Shown: positions 1-9,178 of the stretch, piece by piece
How the letters are laid out: the number at the start of each line of letters is the position of its first letter
Position numbering within the stretch: position 1 is the stretch's first letter
Origin: Ostreococcus mediterraneus
Lineage: Eukaryota > Chlorophyta > Mamiellophyceae > Mamiellales > Bathycoccaceae
Assembly (NCBI GenBank): GCA_012295225.1
Contig: WMKK01000008.1
Coordinates: 186,001 to 250,000, forward strand
Reading direction: 5' to 3'
Length of the DNA: 64,000 bases
Position numbers and translations under genes: made by a program
The notes under the pieces: model-generated
Seen by the model: the letters and a program-made list of their open reading frames with translations, nothing else
Told to the model about the DNA's origin: nothing
Database searches by the model: none

Positions 1-96
1 GCGAATGAGCGTACGCGCGTCTCGCGGAGGCGCGACTTCTGGCTTCGCGAACACCGTGTCATCCTCATTCGTCGCCTCGCGCGCGACGGTCGCGTC

Positions 97-1422
97 ATGG
101 ACGCGCTCGAAAACGAACCACTCGTGCGCGATGCATCGCATGCGTCGCGACGCGCCTCGTCGACGTCCACCGCCGCGTCGCTCGCGCTCGCGTGCGGCGC
201 GTCCCGGCGCCAAGCCCGATGGGTGTTACTCACCATCGCCGCGGTGCTCCTCGGATTTACCATCGCCGCCGCGCCCTTCACCGAGCGCGATGTGCCGGAC
301 GTCATGCGTAACAGCCTCGGTGACCGCCTTCGCCGCTCGCTGTCGCAAATCAGACACGTGCGCGTCGTGCGTGCGGGCAAGCGAAGCGCGCGACGATCGG
401 CTCGTCACGCGACCGCCGACGCCGAGTCGTCAGTCTTCCCGAGCCTCGGCGTCGAACGCCCGCACATGCGCGTCCCGCCGTTGGACGGATCGTTACAACG
501 ATTGATTAGCGATATCGACCATACCGCGCCGTTCCCGCGCGATGCGTCGTGTGAGGTGAAATTCAAATCTCCGACGGGCGCGTTGTGTCACTGCGACGCC
601 ACAAACGCGGGCGACACGAGCGGACCGGCTATCGCGCGCGCGGTGGCGCAGTACCATTTCGGTGGGTGCGTGGCCGATGGATTACCAGAACGTGCGACGT
701 CGTGTTTTGGTGCGGAAGAGGGCGAGTGTTTGATTGTCATCGGAAGCGTTATTACGAAAGCCAAGCGAGGCGACCACGTGTGGGGCACGGGGGCGTGGCA
801 CGAACGGGACATGCGGGACGCGTGGAAACACGATGGTGCGGTGATTCACGGCGTGCGTGGACCGGGTACGGCGAGTATATTAAATAGCGCGTATTTATCC
901 GAGGAGAATGACGCGTTGAATGCGCCGGCGATTGGGGATCCGGGGTTTTTGGTGTCGTTTACGCACGGGTATTTGAAGGATTCGGCGGCGCCGCGCGGGT
1001 ATTGTTTCATCGCGCATCATTACGATGATACTGTGGCGCCAACGCACGTGCGCACGATCACCACGCACAGCGGATGGGAGGTTATGGTGAAAAGTATTTT
1101 GGATTGCGAGTATATATTTACCTCGAGTTTACACGGGTTGATTTTCGCCGAGTCGTTTGGCGTCAAGGCGCGATGGTACCAAGCGCCCGACGGCGCCGTA
1201 GCGAAGAACGAAGGACGATGGAAGTATCATGATTGGATCAAGTCTACGCCGCGTGCGCCGCAGTGGTTGGAGCCCGCGCCGGATATCAATCAAATATTCG
1301 ATCCATCGGCGTACCCACCGCCATTTACGATGGATGAGCGTCGCGCGCTCGCGCGTAGACTCGTCGAGAGGTTCCCGTATGAAATGTTTGAAGTCGTCAA
1401 GACTGGCCAAAGTTTGTTCTAG
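97..1422 (+). CDS. polysaccharide pyruvyl transferase-like type II membrane protein
   Basis: 441 codons from an ATG. A basic and Ser/Ala-rich tail of about 40 residues is followed by one hydrophobic segment at about residues 42-60, which suggests a type II Golgi membrane protein with a lumenal catalytic domain. The C-terminal half has the pattern of the polysaccharide pyruvyl transferase (ExoV/CsaB-like) family: an LIVIGSVI strand near residue 210, WGTG, then GVRGPGTASIL, and near the end TSSLHGLIFAESFG, the conserved SxHG-AxxxG nucleotide-sugar site. Family members transfer pyruvate ketals or act as GT-B-like sugar transferases on surface glycans. The donor and acceptor here cannot be read from the sequence. 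No gene lies in the 96 bases before it. Confidence 0.8.
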   Translation: MDALENEPLVRDASHASRRASSTSTAASLALACGASRRQARWVLLTIAAVLLGFTIAAAPFTERDVPDVMRNSLGDRLRRSLSQIRHVRVVRAGKRSARRSARHATADAESSVFPSLGVERPHMRVPPLDGSLQRLISDIDHTAPFPRDASCEVKFKSPTGALCHCDATNAGDTSGPAIARAVAQYHFGGCVADGLPERATSCFGAEEGECLIVIGSVITKAKRGDHVWGTGAWHERDMRDAWKHDGAVIHGVRGPGTASILNSAYLSEENDALNAPAIGDPGFLVSFTHGYLKDSAAPRGYCFIAHHYDDTVAPTHVRTITTHSGWEVMVKSILDCEYIFTSSLHGLIFAESFGVKARWYQAPDGAVAKNEGRWKYHDWIKSTPRAPQWLEPAPDINQIFDPSAYPPPFTMDERRALARRLVERFPYEMFEVVKTGQSLF

Positions 1423-1733
1423 CGCGCGAGTGATCGACGAGAAATCACGTAGAAGTATTGATAGCACACACAACGTATCGAGAGCTGTATTTATTCAAAA
1501 TAATGTAATATCAAGAACGAACACAGCCACCGTTTACGCGTTCGATGAACCGACGACGCTCGCGCCCGCGCCCTCGCAGCCTCACACCTCGCCTCGCGGA
1601 CGCTCATGGCGAGCGCGTCCCCGCGCAACGGGAGTCACCATCACGCGACATCAACTGGAGCGGTACGTCCGCATGCGCGTGACGCCCGCGTCAAACGAAT
1701 CGACACCTCGCGCGCGAACGACGCGCTAACTGT
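1423..1733. other. intergenic region upstream of the JmjC gene
   Basis: About 310 bases without a convincing gene. The left part is AT-richer and probably holds the 3' end of the preceding transcript. The right part, GC-rich with many CGCG steps, should hold the promoter of the KDM5-like gene. I see no clear TATA box, tRNA or repeat. Confidence 0.5.
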
Positions 1734-3851
1734 ATGGTGTCGTGTCTTTCCACCAATTCTTCACAGATGACTGCGAACGCACATCGCACGATCGACGCGG
1801 CGTTGGACGACGCGCCCGTGTTCTACCCCACCGCGGAAGAATTCTCGGACCCGATGGTGTACTTGAGTTCGATTGAGCCCAAGGTGCGACGGTACGGGAT
1901 TTGTAAGATTGTCCCGCCGCCCGGGTGCGCGCCAGCATTCAACGAAGACGCGTGGGGGCGCGACACCGAGCGTTTTGACACGAAACAGCAGCACATTGAC
2001 GCCTTGAAAGAAGGTCGGACGTTTAAGTTTGGCAAGGAGTACACGAAGGCGGAGTACACGACAGCGGCGATTGAGTTTGATAAGCAGTTTTCTTCGCTCG
2101 CCGGTGCCGGCAGCGAAGCGATGGAGCGACGGTTTTGGGACGTCGTGGAAACACAGAGCGAGAAAATCGCCGTGGATTATGGGAATGATTTAGACGTGAA
2201 TGTGTTCGGCTCAATGTTTGCGGCGACGAGCGATGGGCTCAGACACCCGTGGGATCTCGGACATTTGTTTGCGCACCCATTGAACTTGTTGCGCGTCATC
2301 GAGCACGAAATTGCAGGCGTCACCAAGCCGTGGTTGTATTTAGGCATGCGTTTCGCGACGTTCTGTTGGCACGTTGAGGATCACTTTTTGTGTTCGTTAA
2401 ATTATCTGCACCGTGGGGCGTCGAAAACGTGGTATGGGATTCCTGGGGTTGACGCGGAGGCGTTTGAGAATTGCGCGCGCGCGACGGTACCGCATTTATT
2501 CAAGGACGCGCCCGACATCTTACATCAAATCATCACCATGGTTCCGCCCGGAGTATTAGTGCAGCACGGCATAAAAGTATCACGACTCGTTCAAAATGAG
2601 GGCGAGTTTGTCGTGACGTTCCCTCGCGCATATCACGCGGGATTTTCGCACGGATTCAACGTCGCCGAAGCCGTCAACTTTGGACACATCGGCTGGCTCA
2701 ACTTTGGTCAGAAAGCCGTAGATGTGTACTCAAAGGGTGCTTTCAAACGTAATGCGGTGTTCGCTCATCAACGTCTCATTGTTGACGCTTCAGAGTCATT
2801 CGCGCGCGCGTACGATATAGCGCGCGCAAGCTTACAAAGTAAATCCATAGGCGCCTTGACGTCGGCGCTTCGCAAGGAGATGGAGCGCATGCTCAGCGAC
2901 GAACAATACTTTCGCGCGTCGCTCGTTCGCCGCGGCTTGCAGTTAAAAGAGGTCAAGCCACATGCGGATAATGATGACGTATGTTGCGTGCGTTGCAAGG
3001 CGATCCCATTCCTATCAGTCGTGCGATGCCGATGTTTACCGACGGCGGTGCGTTGTTTATCGCACGCCATGGACGCGTGCTCGTGCGAACCAGAGCATCG
3101 GTGTTTAGAAATCCGGGCGAGCGTGCACCAGTTGAGTAACATCATTTTGAGGTTATCTCATGCGAGTGCGCGCGGCGCAAACCATCAAGGTACGCGTGAG
3201 ACGGCGACCACGCCGCTGTCGCGCACACCCGCTCATGGTAAAGACGCCGAATCGATAAAGTCCGAGCACGCGCCGCTCGGGACCCCCTGGACGGACGAAG
3301 AACTCATGCAGCTCGTAAAAGGCATCAAAATCCACAACATAAATCTCAAATCACAAAGTGAGTCTCGCGCCATCATGGTCATTTCCATCGCAGCCATGAT
3401 TCCAACTCGAACGCAAACGCAAGTGCAAAGCAAGTTGAAGAAGTTTGAAGGGCAAGTTCGGAGAATGACCGCGGAGCGACGGGCGCAACTTGGGATTGAA
3501 TTCACGCCGAATCACGCGGATCCAAGAGTATTAGAATCAAAGCGAGCGTGGGAGAAACGAGCCGTAAACACTGGTGCTGGAGAAGTGAAACGACAAAAGA
3601 CGCAAGGAGCCACCGGTGCTTGGACCGACGAAGAAATGAAAACGCTCGTAAAAGCCCGCATGGACCATGGAAAGAACTGGGCTCGCATCGCGGCTGAGCT
3701 TCAGACGCGAACGCTCGAACAAGTTGCGCGGAAATGCAACAATCTCCGAAGAGACTTGATCGCCATGGACCCAGCACGACGGCCGTCATACGTTATGCCG
3801 CATCTAGAAGAATACTTTGCCGCCCTCGAGAGGCGCGACCGCCATGAATGA
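1734..3851 (+). CDS. KDM5/JARID1-like JmjN-JmjC histone demethylase with two C-terminal SANT/Myb domains
   Basis: 705 codons. JmjN lies at about residues 27-65 (starting VFYPTAEEF). JmjC spans about 160-330 with FCWHVEDH (Fe(II) ligands H213 and E215) and AYHAGFSHGFN (third ligand H301), so all three iron ligands are present and the 2-oxoglutarate-dependent demethylase should be active. A Cys/His cluster at about 418-460 matches the C5HC2 zinc finger that follows JmjC in the KDM5/JMJ14 class, whose usual substrate is methylated H3K4. Instead of the plant FYRN/FYRC tail, two SANT/Myb-like domains follow: PWTDEELMQL near 518 and GAWTDEEMKTL near 628. A second in-frame ATG at 1767 is an alternative start. 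The next gene, a JmjC-like protein on the same strand, starts about 120 bases downstream. Confidence 0.88.
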   Translation: MVSCLSTNSSQMTANAHRTIDAALDDAPVFYPTAEEFSDPMVYLSSIEPKVRRYGICKIVPPPGCAPAFNEDAWGRDTERFDTKQQHIDALKEGRTFKFGKEYTKAEYTTAAIEFDKQFSSLAGAGSEAMERRFWDVVETQSEKIAVDYGNDLDVNVFGSMFAATSDGLRHPWDLGHLFAHPLNLLRVIEHEIAGVTKPWLYLGMRFATFCWHVEDHFLCSLNYLHRGASKTWYGIPGVDAEAFENCARATVPHLFKDAPDILHQIITMVPPGVLVQHGIKVSRLVQNEGEFVVTFPRAYHAGFSHGFNVAEAVNFGHIGWLNFGQKAVDVYSKGAFKRNAVFAHQRLIVDASESFARAYDIARASLQSKSIGALTSALRKEMERMLSDEQYFRASLVRRGLQLKEVKPHADNDDVCCVRCKAIPFLSVVRCRCLPTAVRCLSHAMDACSCEPEHRCLEIRASVHQLSNIILRLSHASARGANHQGTRETATTPLSRTPAHGKDAESIKSEHAPLGTPWTDEELMQLVKGIKIHNINLKSQSESRAIMVISIAAMIPTRTQTQVQSKLKKFEGQVRRMTAERRAQLGIEFTPNHADPRVLESKRAWEKRAVNTGAGEVKRQKTQGATGAWTDEEMKTLVKARMDHGKNWARIAAELQTRTLEQVARKCNNLRRDLIAMDPARRPSYVMPHLEEYFAALERRDRHE

Positions 3852-3972
3852 GACACAAGCGCTTTAACAACCAACTGTTTACGTCTTCGACGCCACACCA
3901 CGACGCGGCGGGGGCGGCGGCGGCGCGCGACGCCGTCGACGCGATATCTATACGCAAAACAAATACGCAACC

Positions 3973-5667
3973 ATGCCCAAACGTGCGCTCGATGATACCG
4001 CCACGAACCCGCGCGTGCGCGCCACTCGAGAAACGCTCAACCTCAAGCGCGCGCTCGAGAGTTGGGGCTTGCACGACGTCGCGCGCAACGTCCCCGTAAA
4101 CGTCCGATGTCGCCTCGCGCCCATGTGTGCGACGGTCGAAGCAGAGCGCGAGGCGATTCTTCGCGCCGAGCCGACGCTGTGCGCGTCGAGCGCGTCGTAC
4201 GCGGAGGATGTGTTCGCAGAGACGTCTGGTCGGGACGCGCTCGCGTGGGCGTGCGAAAGCTCTTGGAGTCGTTTTCCAACGCCGAAAGTCGCCATGGTGA
4301 GCGGTTGGGGCGCGCCTGGGTCATTGTTGCACAGTAATAAGCGCATGACACTCGTGCATGGGTTTGATGAAGTGCTCCATGGGGAGGAGGCGTTGAATTT
4401 GCAAATGTTTCACCGGGCGGATGGCGACGAGGTCCCGGTGCTCCCGCGAAAGCTCAAATGGCCCGCAGAGGAGTATTTCGCCACCGAACCAATAGCAGGG
4501 TCGCGTGTGGACGACGTGCGTAGCGTGGTTTTAGACGACGCGACGCGCGTGAGCGCCAAAGGTGCGCTCACGTGGTGGCATTTAGACGACTGCGGGGAGT
4601 TTGTGTTTCAAGTCGGTCTACCAGAGGCGAGAGAGGTTGAACCAACGTGTTTACTCGGCCAAAGCGGTAAACCCGTAGTTAAGTTATTTATATTCGCTGA
4701 AAAGCGCGACTATGCGTGGATCGCACAAGACGCGGAGATGAACAAGAGCATGCGAAATAGTGCGTTGGACATATTTGATACGCCGGCGCACTTTTTCCCG
4801 ACGGCTGCAGAAATGCGAGCGCCTTCGTCGACGTCGTTAGATGCATCTAATCCGTCGTGTTTCGATGGAGAACCACGCGTAGATACGACAGTTTGCGATC
4901 CAAGTCCTATATTTTGGATCGCACCGCTCGAAGCCGGTGGACCTCCATTGCTGTCACCGCCGAATTTAATCCATTGCGTGCTCACGGTGCGCGACTGCGT
5001 CATGGTTGAAGAGCGACGGCTGTCGTTGGCGTTCATGGATGAAGTACTCTATTTCCAGCGCCGCGCGTCGCGGTGGATCGAGCCACCGATCTTCTATTCA
5101 TTCGTGCGCGATGATTTAAGTGATCCGGTAAAGGCGCGGCGAAACGCGGTCGAACCTCTCGTGCGGTTGTTGGACGACGACATTCGAGAAGCGTTCGACG
5201 TCGACGCCAAAGGCGAGCGAGAGACGGAGCGCGCGCAGCACTTCGCGCGTTGTTTCATGTCCTTACGCACGCTCGCCGAGCACGCCCCAGAGTTTTACGC
5301 ACTCGACGCCGATGGCGTCGCATTCGCGAAGAGCGAACTAGCTCGATTCAAGACGTGGTGCGATGGGGCGTCAACATTCGCTGCTTCGTGTCGCAGAGCG
5401 TTGGACGAAGACGTCCGCGTCGCTGAACACGACTCGCTCGCCGAGCAAATGCTCAATGAAACTCTCGGTACGCACGTGATTTCGGATAATCGCGTGTGTG
5501 CAGCGATTCACGAAAAGGGGCGTCCGCGTTGGGGACCCGTACGCGAGAGCTCGACGGCGGTCGAGGAGGACAGACGAGAAATGAAAAAGGCGATTCGAGC
5601 CGGGACGCTCGACAACCTTTTGAAAACGTATAGACAACATATTTTAGCTACGAACGAGTCTGTCTAA
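3973..5667 (+). CDS. conserved hypothetical protein with JmjC/cupin-like core
   Basis: 564 codons from an ATG. I do not recognise a named family. The middle of the protein has a cupin-like layout: WWHLDD at residues 201-206 (H203 and D205 as an HxD pair) followed by beta-rich segments GEFVFQVGLP and KPVVKLFIFA, and later NLIHCVLTVRD with H334 as a possible third metal ligand. This HxD...H arrangement recalls JmjC or other Fe(II)/2-oxoglutarate oxygenases, but metal binding and substrate are inference. The C-terminal third is helical and acidic with no clear motif. It lies head-to-tail with the KDM5-like gene and converges on the alpha/beta hydrolase about 60 bases away. Confidence 0.65.
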   Translation: MPKRALDDTATNPRVRATRETLNLKRALESWGLHDVARNVPVNVRCRLAPMCATVEAEREAILRAEPTLCASSASYAEDVFAETSGRDALAWACESSWSRFPTPKVAMVSGWGAPGSLLHSNKRMTLVHGFDEVLHGEEALNLQMFHRADGDEVPVLPRKLKWPAEEYFATEPIAGSRVDDVRSVVLDDATRVSAKGALTWWHLDDCGEFVFQVGLPEAREVEPTCLLGQSGKPVVKLFIFAEKRDYAWIAQDAEMNKSMRNSALDIFDTPAHFFPTAAEMRAPSSTSLDASNPSCFDGEPRVDTTVCDPSPIFWIAPLEAGGPPLLSPPNLIHCVLTVRDCVMVEERRLSLAFMDEVLYFQRRASRWIEPPIFYSFVRDDLSDPVKARRNAVEPLVRLLDDDIREAFDVDAKGERETERAQHFARCFMSLRTLAEHAPEFYALDADGVAFAKSELARFKTWCDGASTFAASCRRALDEDVRVAEHDSLAEQMLNETLGTHVISDNRVCAAIHEKGRPRWGPVRESSTAVEEDRREMKKAIRAGTLDNLLKTYRQHILATNESV

Positions 5668-5727
5668 TAATAACAACATGTACCGATACCACTACTACTA
5701 CGTCTACGTCTACAGCGCGTGTCGTCG

Positions 5728-6323
5728 CTACTTGCGCTTTTCGGCGCCAGCTAAAATCTCTCGCGCGAGCGAGACGATTTCGCGCGTATGACTACGCAAC
5801 CCGTCGTGCGCGCAGTTCGGCAGCATGACGTAATAATTCGCCCATGCCGCCCATTCTCGCATGTCTCGAAGTGGCGCGGCAAAATCCTTATCGCCTGCGA
5901 TGATGCCCACGTACACCCCGCGCGACTTTAACGTCCGCAGCACGTCCAAAGCTCCCGTTTCGTGCCCGTCCCACACGCATCGAACCCACGTTTCGGCGTC
6001 GAGCCGGTTCAGCGACTTAAAAAACGGTCGCGCGAAATCCCCATACGCGCTCTTTAAATACCCCGTCGCGCGACCGATGACGTGACTGAGATACGGAAAC
6101 GTCGACGCGCATCGAAGACTGGCGCCGACGACGGCTGTCGACGCTCGAACGCCCAAACGACGAGACGCCCAAACGACGCACCTCGCCACTGCGTGCGGCA
6201 TCAAGCCAGATAAAATTCGATTCGGCGATCCAAGAATAGACACAAAGCACGTCACCGCATCGGGTCGTTGGCGAATCATCTCTAAACCGACGCGAGTGCC
6301 GAAAGAGTACGTCACGACGGTGA

Positions 6324-6366
<43 letters not shown>

Positions 6367-6681
6367 CGCGGAAAGCGCGCGCCTCGCAGCGTCCACCACC
6401 GTCCACGCATCCCTCGCAAAGGTTGTTGCGGTGACGGAATCGTAATCGTTCGGATCTTCTGACATGCCGTGTCCGCGCATGTCGTACGTCACGACCACGC
6501 GGCCGCCGCGCGCGCACGCGTCGTCGGCGAGAGGTGTCAATTGGAAGCAGGCGTTGCTCAATCCGTTGACATAAAGTACCACACCTGGCACGCGCGTCGA
6601 CGATCCTGGCGGCACGCGAACGTTGTATGACAATAACGCGCCGTCATCCGCGCGCACGCGCCCGGGATACTCGTCACGCAT
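5728..6681 (-). CDS. alpha/beta hydrolase fold protein
   Basis: 317 codons from the first in-frame ATG (the frame opens 30 bases earlier with GTG, then a stop). The fold is visible as VVLYVNGLSN (the HG-type oxyanion position is NG here), YDMRGHGMSED, the nucleophile elbow VTYSFGT (the first small residue of GxSxG is Thr), and a C-terminal GDKDFAAP acid loop and NCAHDGL histidine. It is probably a serine hydrolase or lipase-like enzyme. Substrate is unknown. An Asp-Ala repeat encoded by a hexanucleotide repeat sits just before the nucleophile strand, between the helix and strand, where length variation should be tolerated. No targeting peptide is obvious. Confidence 0.8.
6325..6360. repeat. 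hexanucleotide microsatellite (GTCGGC)6 in coding sequence
   Basis: Six perfect GTCGGC units, encoding alternating Asp-Ala on the minus strand inside the alpha/beta hydrolase gene. The unit is a multiple of three, so slippage would change repeat length without shifting frame. Confidence 0.95.
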
Positions 6682-6891
6682 GCGCCCAGTCGCGTCGAGG
6701 TGTGAGGTCACTTTTTACTTTTTCTCCTGAAATTGCTTGAAATTACAACATACGCGTTCGAAACCTCGAACGCTTGAAAATGAACAAAAATAGATGAAAT
6801 AATATACGTTTCTCATTGTAATGTACTCCCGCCTCTGTATCGTCTCGCGGTGGTGTGTTTCGGATTGTACACAAAAGTTTTTTTCGCGCGA

Positions 6892-7326
6892 TTACGCGTC
6901 TTCGAGCCAGGATTCGCTCTCGCTCGCCGACCTCGCGCCCGCATCGTCATCATCCTTGACGTCATCATCATCCTCGACCGTAACCGCGCTTTGATCACTC
7001 TCATGCCCACTCACACCATCGCGCAACCGGCGTAAATTCAACGTGATGCTCACGACATCCGTCGAACGAATCTTCGCCGACGGCGCCACGCCGAGCGGCG
7101 TCGCCAGCGCCTCAACGCAAAACTCCCGCTCTCGCGCATCGACGCCCGCGAATACGCCTCTCGCACACCCGCCGTCGGCAGCAAACGCAAATTCGGCGTC
7201 GACGCCGACGATGGATCGCCAGAAATGGAGCGAACGGAGGCGCAGAAACGCGCACGCGTTGGCATCGGTCAGCGCATCGGCACGCATCGGGCCGATCAGT
7301 TCCGGTTCTGGCGCGTGCGCGAGCAT
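6892..7326 (-). CDS. Gemin7-like Sm-fold protein
   Basis: 144 codons from the first ATG. The open frame extends further upstream only with a TTG, so that start was not used. The first 95 residues resemble Gemin7, an Sm-like subunit of the SMN complex that helps load Sm rings on spliceosomal snRNAs. The visible signature is a helix with FLRLRSLHFWRSIVG, a beta strand AEFAFA, then REREFCVEALATPLGV and IRSTDVVSITL, which matches the Gemin7 order of helix, short Sm strands, Q/ALxTPxGV and RxSDIISYT. The last 40 residues are an acidic tail (VEDDDDVKDDDD). No other SMN-complex gene is in the window. Assignment rests on remembered family pattern, so it is likely but not certain. Confidence 0.62.
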   Translation of the reverse strand: MLAHAPEPELIGPMRADALTDANACAFLRLRSLHFWRSIVGVDAEFAFAADGGCARGVFAGVDAREREFCVEALATPLGVAPSAKIRSTDVVSITLNLRRLRDGVSGHESDQSAVTVEDDDDVKDDDDAGARSASESESWLEDA

Positions 7327-7526
7327 GGCGTGCGCGCGTAAGTGGCGCGAAGAGCGCGAAAGAAGCGGTGACGTTCGATGCGCCGCGCGCGGGTGAGGAC
7401 TCGGGCGGGGCGTGGACGAATGTGAGGCGTGTGAGTCAAGATGGGCGCGTATTGCATTGACAGCGTGTCGACGGGACAAATATCTCGCGCGCTCTGAAAT
7501 GCTTTCGCGAATTTACATGGTACCAG

Positions 7527-8891
7527 TTAACGAGACACCGCGGATTGAAGCGCGGATTTCGTGGCGAAGACAACATCGATGACGTCTTCGACCACCTTGT
7601 CCGGCGTGGAGGCGCCAGAGGTGATGCCGATGGTCACCGGGCGGTTCGGGAGCCAGGCTTCGGTGGTGACGAGTTCCCCGTGCGCGAGCTTGTGGGTGAT
7701 GGTGTTCGACGCCGGGTCCAAGCGCTCGGCGGTGTCGACCCAGTAGCTCGGAATTTTCTTGTCTTCGCTGATTTCTTGTAAGTGCGAGGTGTTAGAGGAG
7801 TTGAAACCACCGACGACGAGCATGATGTCGGGCTTGTCGTCGACCAACTTGTACATGGCGTCTTGACGCTCTTGCGTGGCGTCGCAAATGGTATCCATGA
7901 CGATGAAGTGCTTGTCGACGTTCTCGACGCCAAACTTTTCCATCATGGTTTGTTGGAATAACTTACCGAGCGCCTCGGTCTCACCCTTCAACATCGTGGT
8001 TTGGTTGGCGATACCGACGCCGTCCAAATCCGTATCGGGGTCAAAGTTTTCAGACATCGCGTGCTTGAACTTTTCCAAAAACTCCGCCTTGTTACCGCCA
8101 TTTAAGATGTAGTCGCGCACGTAGTTGGCTTCCTTCATATCCTTCACAACCAAGTACGTCGTCGCGAAACTCGCCGTCGCCACCGTTTCTTCGTGAGAAT
8201 ACTTGCCGTGAATGATGGATGTGAACTCCTTGCGCTTGTGCGTATCCACGGCGTTCCACACCTTGCTCACCCACGGGCACGTCGTATCCACAATATTCGC
8301 CCCTTTATCCGCCAAGAACTTCATCTCATGCACGCTCGCACCAAACGCGGGCAAGATCACAACTTCCCCAGCGTTCACGCCGCTGAAATCCTTCTCGCCC
8401 GACGTTTCTTTGATAAAGTTGACGCCCATTTCGCTCAAGCGTTCGTTGACCGTCGGGTTGTGAATAATCTCATTCGTAATCCAAAGCTTGGACTCCGGAA
8501 ACTGCTTACGCGCCTCGTATGCCATTTGGACCGCGCGCTCGACGCCCCAGCAAAACCCGTACGCATCCGCGAGCTTGAACGTCAACCCGTCTCTCTCGTA
8601 CGTGAACCCGTTTGCCTTCATCTCCGCGACGAGCCCAGTCTTTGAATACGAAATCCCATCATTCGTCATCTTCGACGCCGCTTCTTCGTCATTCAAAAAC
8701 TTACGCGAGTACTGGGAAGACTTTCCGAGCTCACGACGGTATTCGCGCGGGTCGAACGGCAAGTTCGGCGCCGCGGCGACGATGGATAACGATCGGCGCG
8801 CCTTGGTGCCTCGGGACGCCTTTGGCGCGGAAAACGACGTCGTAGACGTCGACAACGTCGGCGCCGTGCGCGACAGAGCGTTGGAAAACAT
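7527..8891 (-). CDS. ispH: 4-hydroxy-3-methylbut-2-enyl diphosphate reductase (IspH/HDR), plastid
   Basis: 454 codons from the ATG at 8891. GTG codons just upstream are not plausible starts. It catalyses the last step of the plastid MEP pathway, reducing HMBPP to IPP and DMAPP with a [4Fe-4S] cluster. The three cluster cysteines are visible in YGFCWGVERAVQ (about residue 113), VDTTCPWVSKVW and MDTICDATQERQ, and GGFNSSNTSHL is the family substrate-binding segment. The N-terminal 45 residues, rich in Ser/Thr/Ala and Arg (TLSTSTTSFSAPKASRG), look like a chloroplast transit peptide. Length and motifs match the cyanobacterial/plant type. The upstream region holds a GATAAGG element on the gene's strand, resembling a plant I-box. 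Confidence 0.96.
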   Translation of the reverse strand: MFSNALSRTAPTLSTSTTSFSAPKASRGTKARRSLSIVAAAPNLPFDPREYRRELGKSSQYSRKFLNDEEAASKMTNDGISYSKTGLVAEMKANGFTYERDGLTFKLADAYGFCWGVERAVQMAYEARKQFPESKLWITNEIIHNPTVNERLSEMGVNFIKETSGEKDFSGVNAGEVVILPAFGASVHEMKFLADKGANIVDTTCPWVSKVWNAVDTHKRKEFTSIIHGKYSHEETVATASFATTYLVVKDMKEANYVRDYILNGGNKAEFLEKFKHAMSENFDPDTDLDGVGIANQTTMLKGETEALGKLFQQTMMEKFGVENVDKHFIVMDTICDATQERQDAMYKLVDDKPDIMLVVGGFNSSNTSHLQEISEDKKIPSYWVDTAERLDPASNTITHKLAHGELVTTEAWLPNRPVTIGITSGASTPDKVVEDVIDVVFATKSALQSAVSR

Positions 8892-9178
8892 CACCACGTG
8901 CGTTATTAATGCGAGTGCGGCGTGATGTGCGCGCGACGATGACCGTGCGGGCGGTCAGCGGGCGGCTCGTTGTGCAGATTACGGATCGTGAGAGAAGCCT
9001 TATCTCTGACGCGCGCGCTCGAGCGCGCGCCAAATTTAATCGTTCATCGCGCCGTCGCGCGCGTCGAACGGCCCCATGCGGGCGCAATGTGCGAAAATAA
9101 ATATACTCATTCATGTTACACGCTATTATACGACGATTCGCGCGCGAGCGCGACGATCCAACACATCCCGGGACGGCG
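8892..9178. promoter_or_regulatory. IspH upstream region with GATAAGG motif and perfect palindrome
   Basis: This gap holds the promoter of ispH and the 3' end of the WW-domain gene. A CACGTG G-box core covers 8895-8900, next to the ATG. Read on the minus strand, AGAGATAAGGC near 8996-9006 contains the plant I-box core GATAAGG, known from light-regulated genes. A perfect 20-base palindrome of alternating GC around CTCGAG lies at 9011-9030. Function is inferred from motif resemblance only. Confidence 0.4.

Noticed and set aside
5-505. 166-residue plus-strand frame over the first gene
   Set aside because: It is in another frame of the pyruvyltransferase-like gene and is Arg/Ser-rich without pattern.
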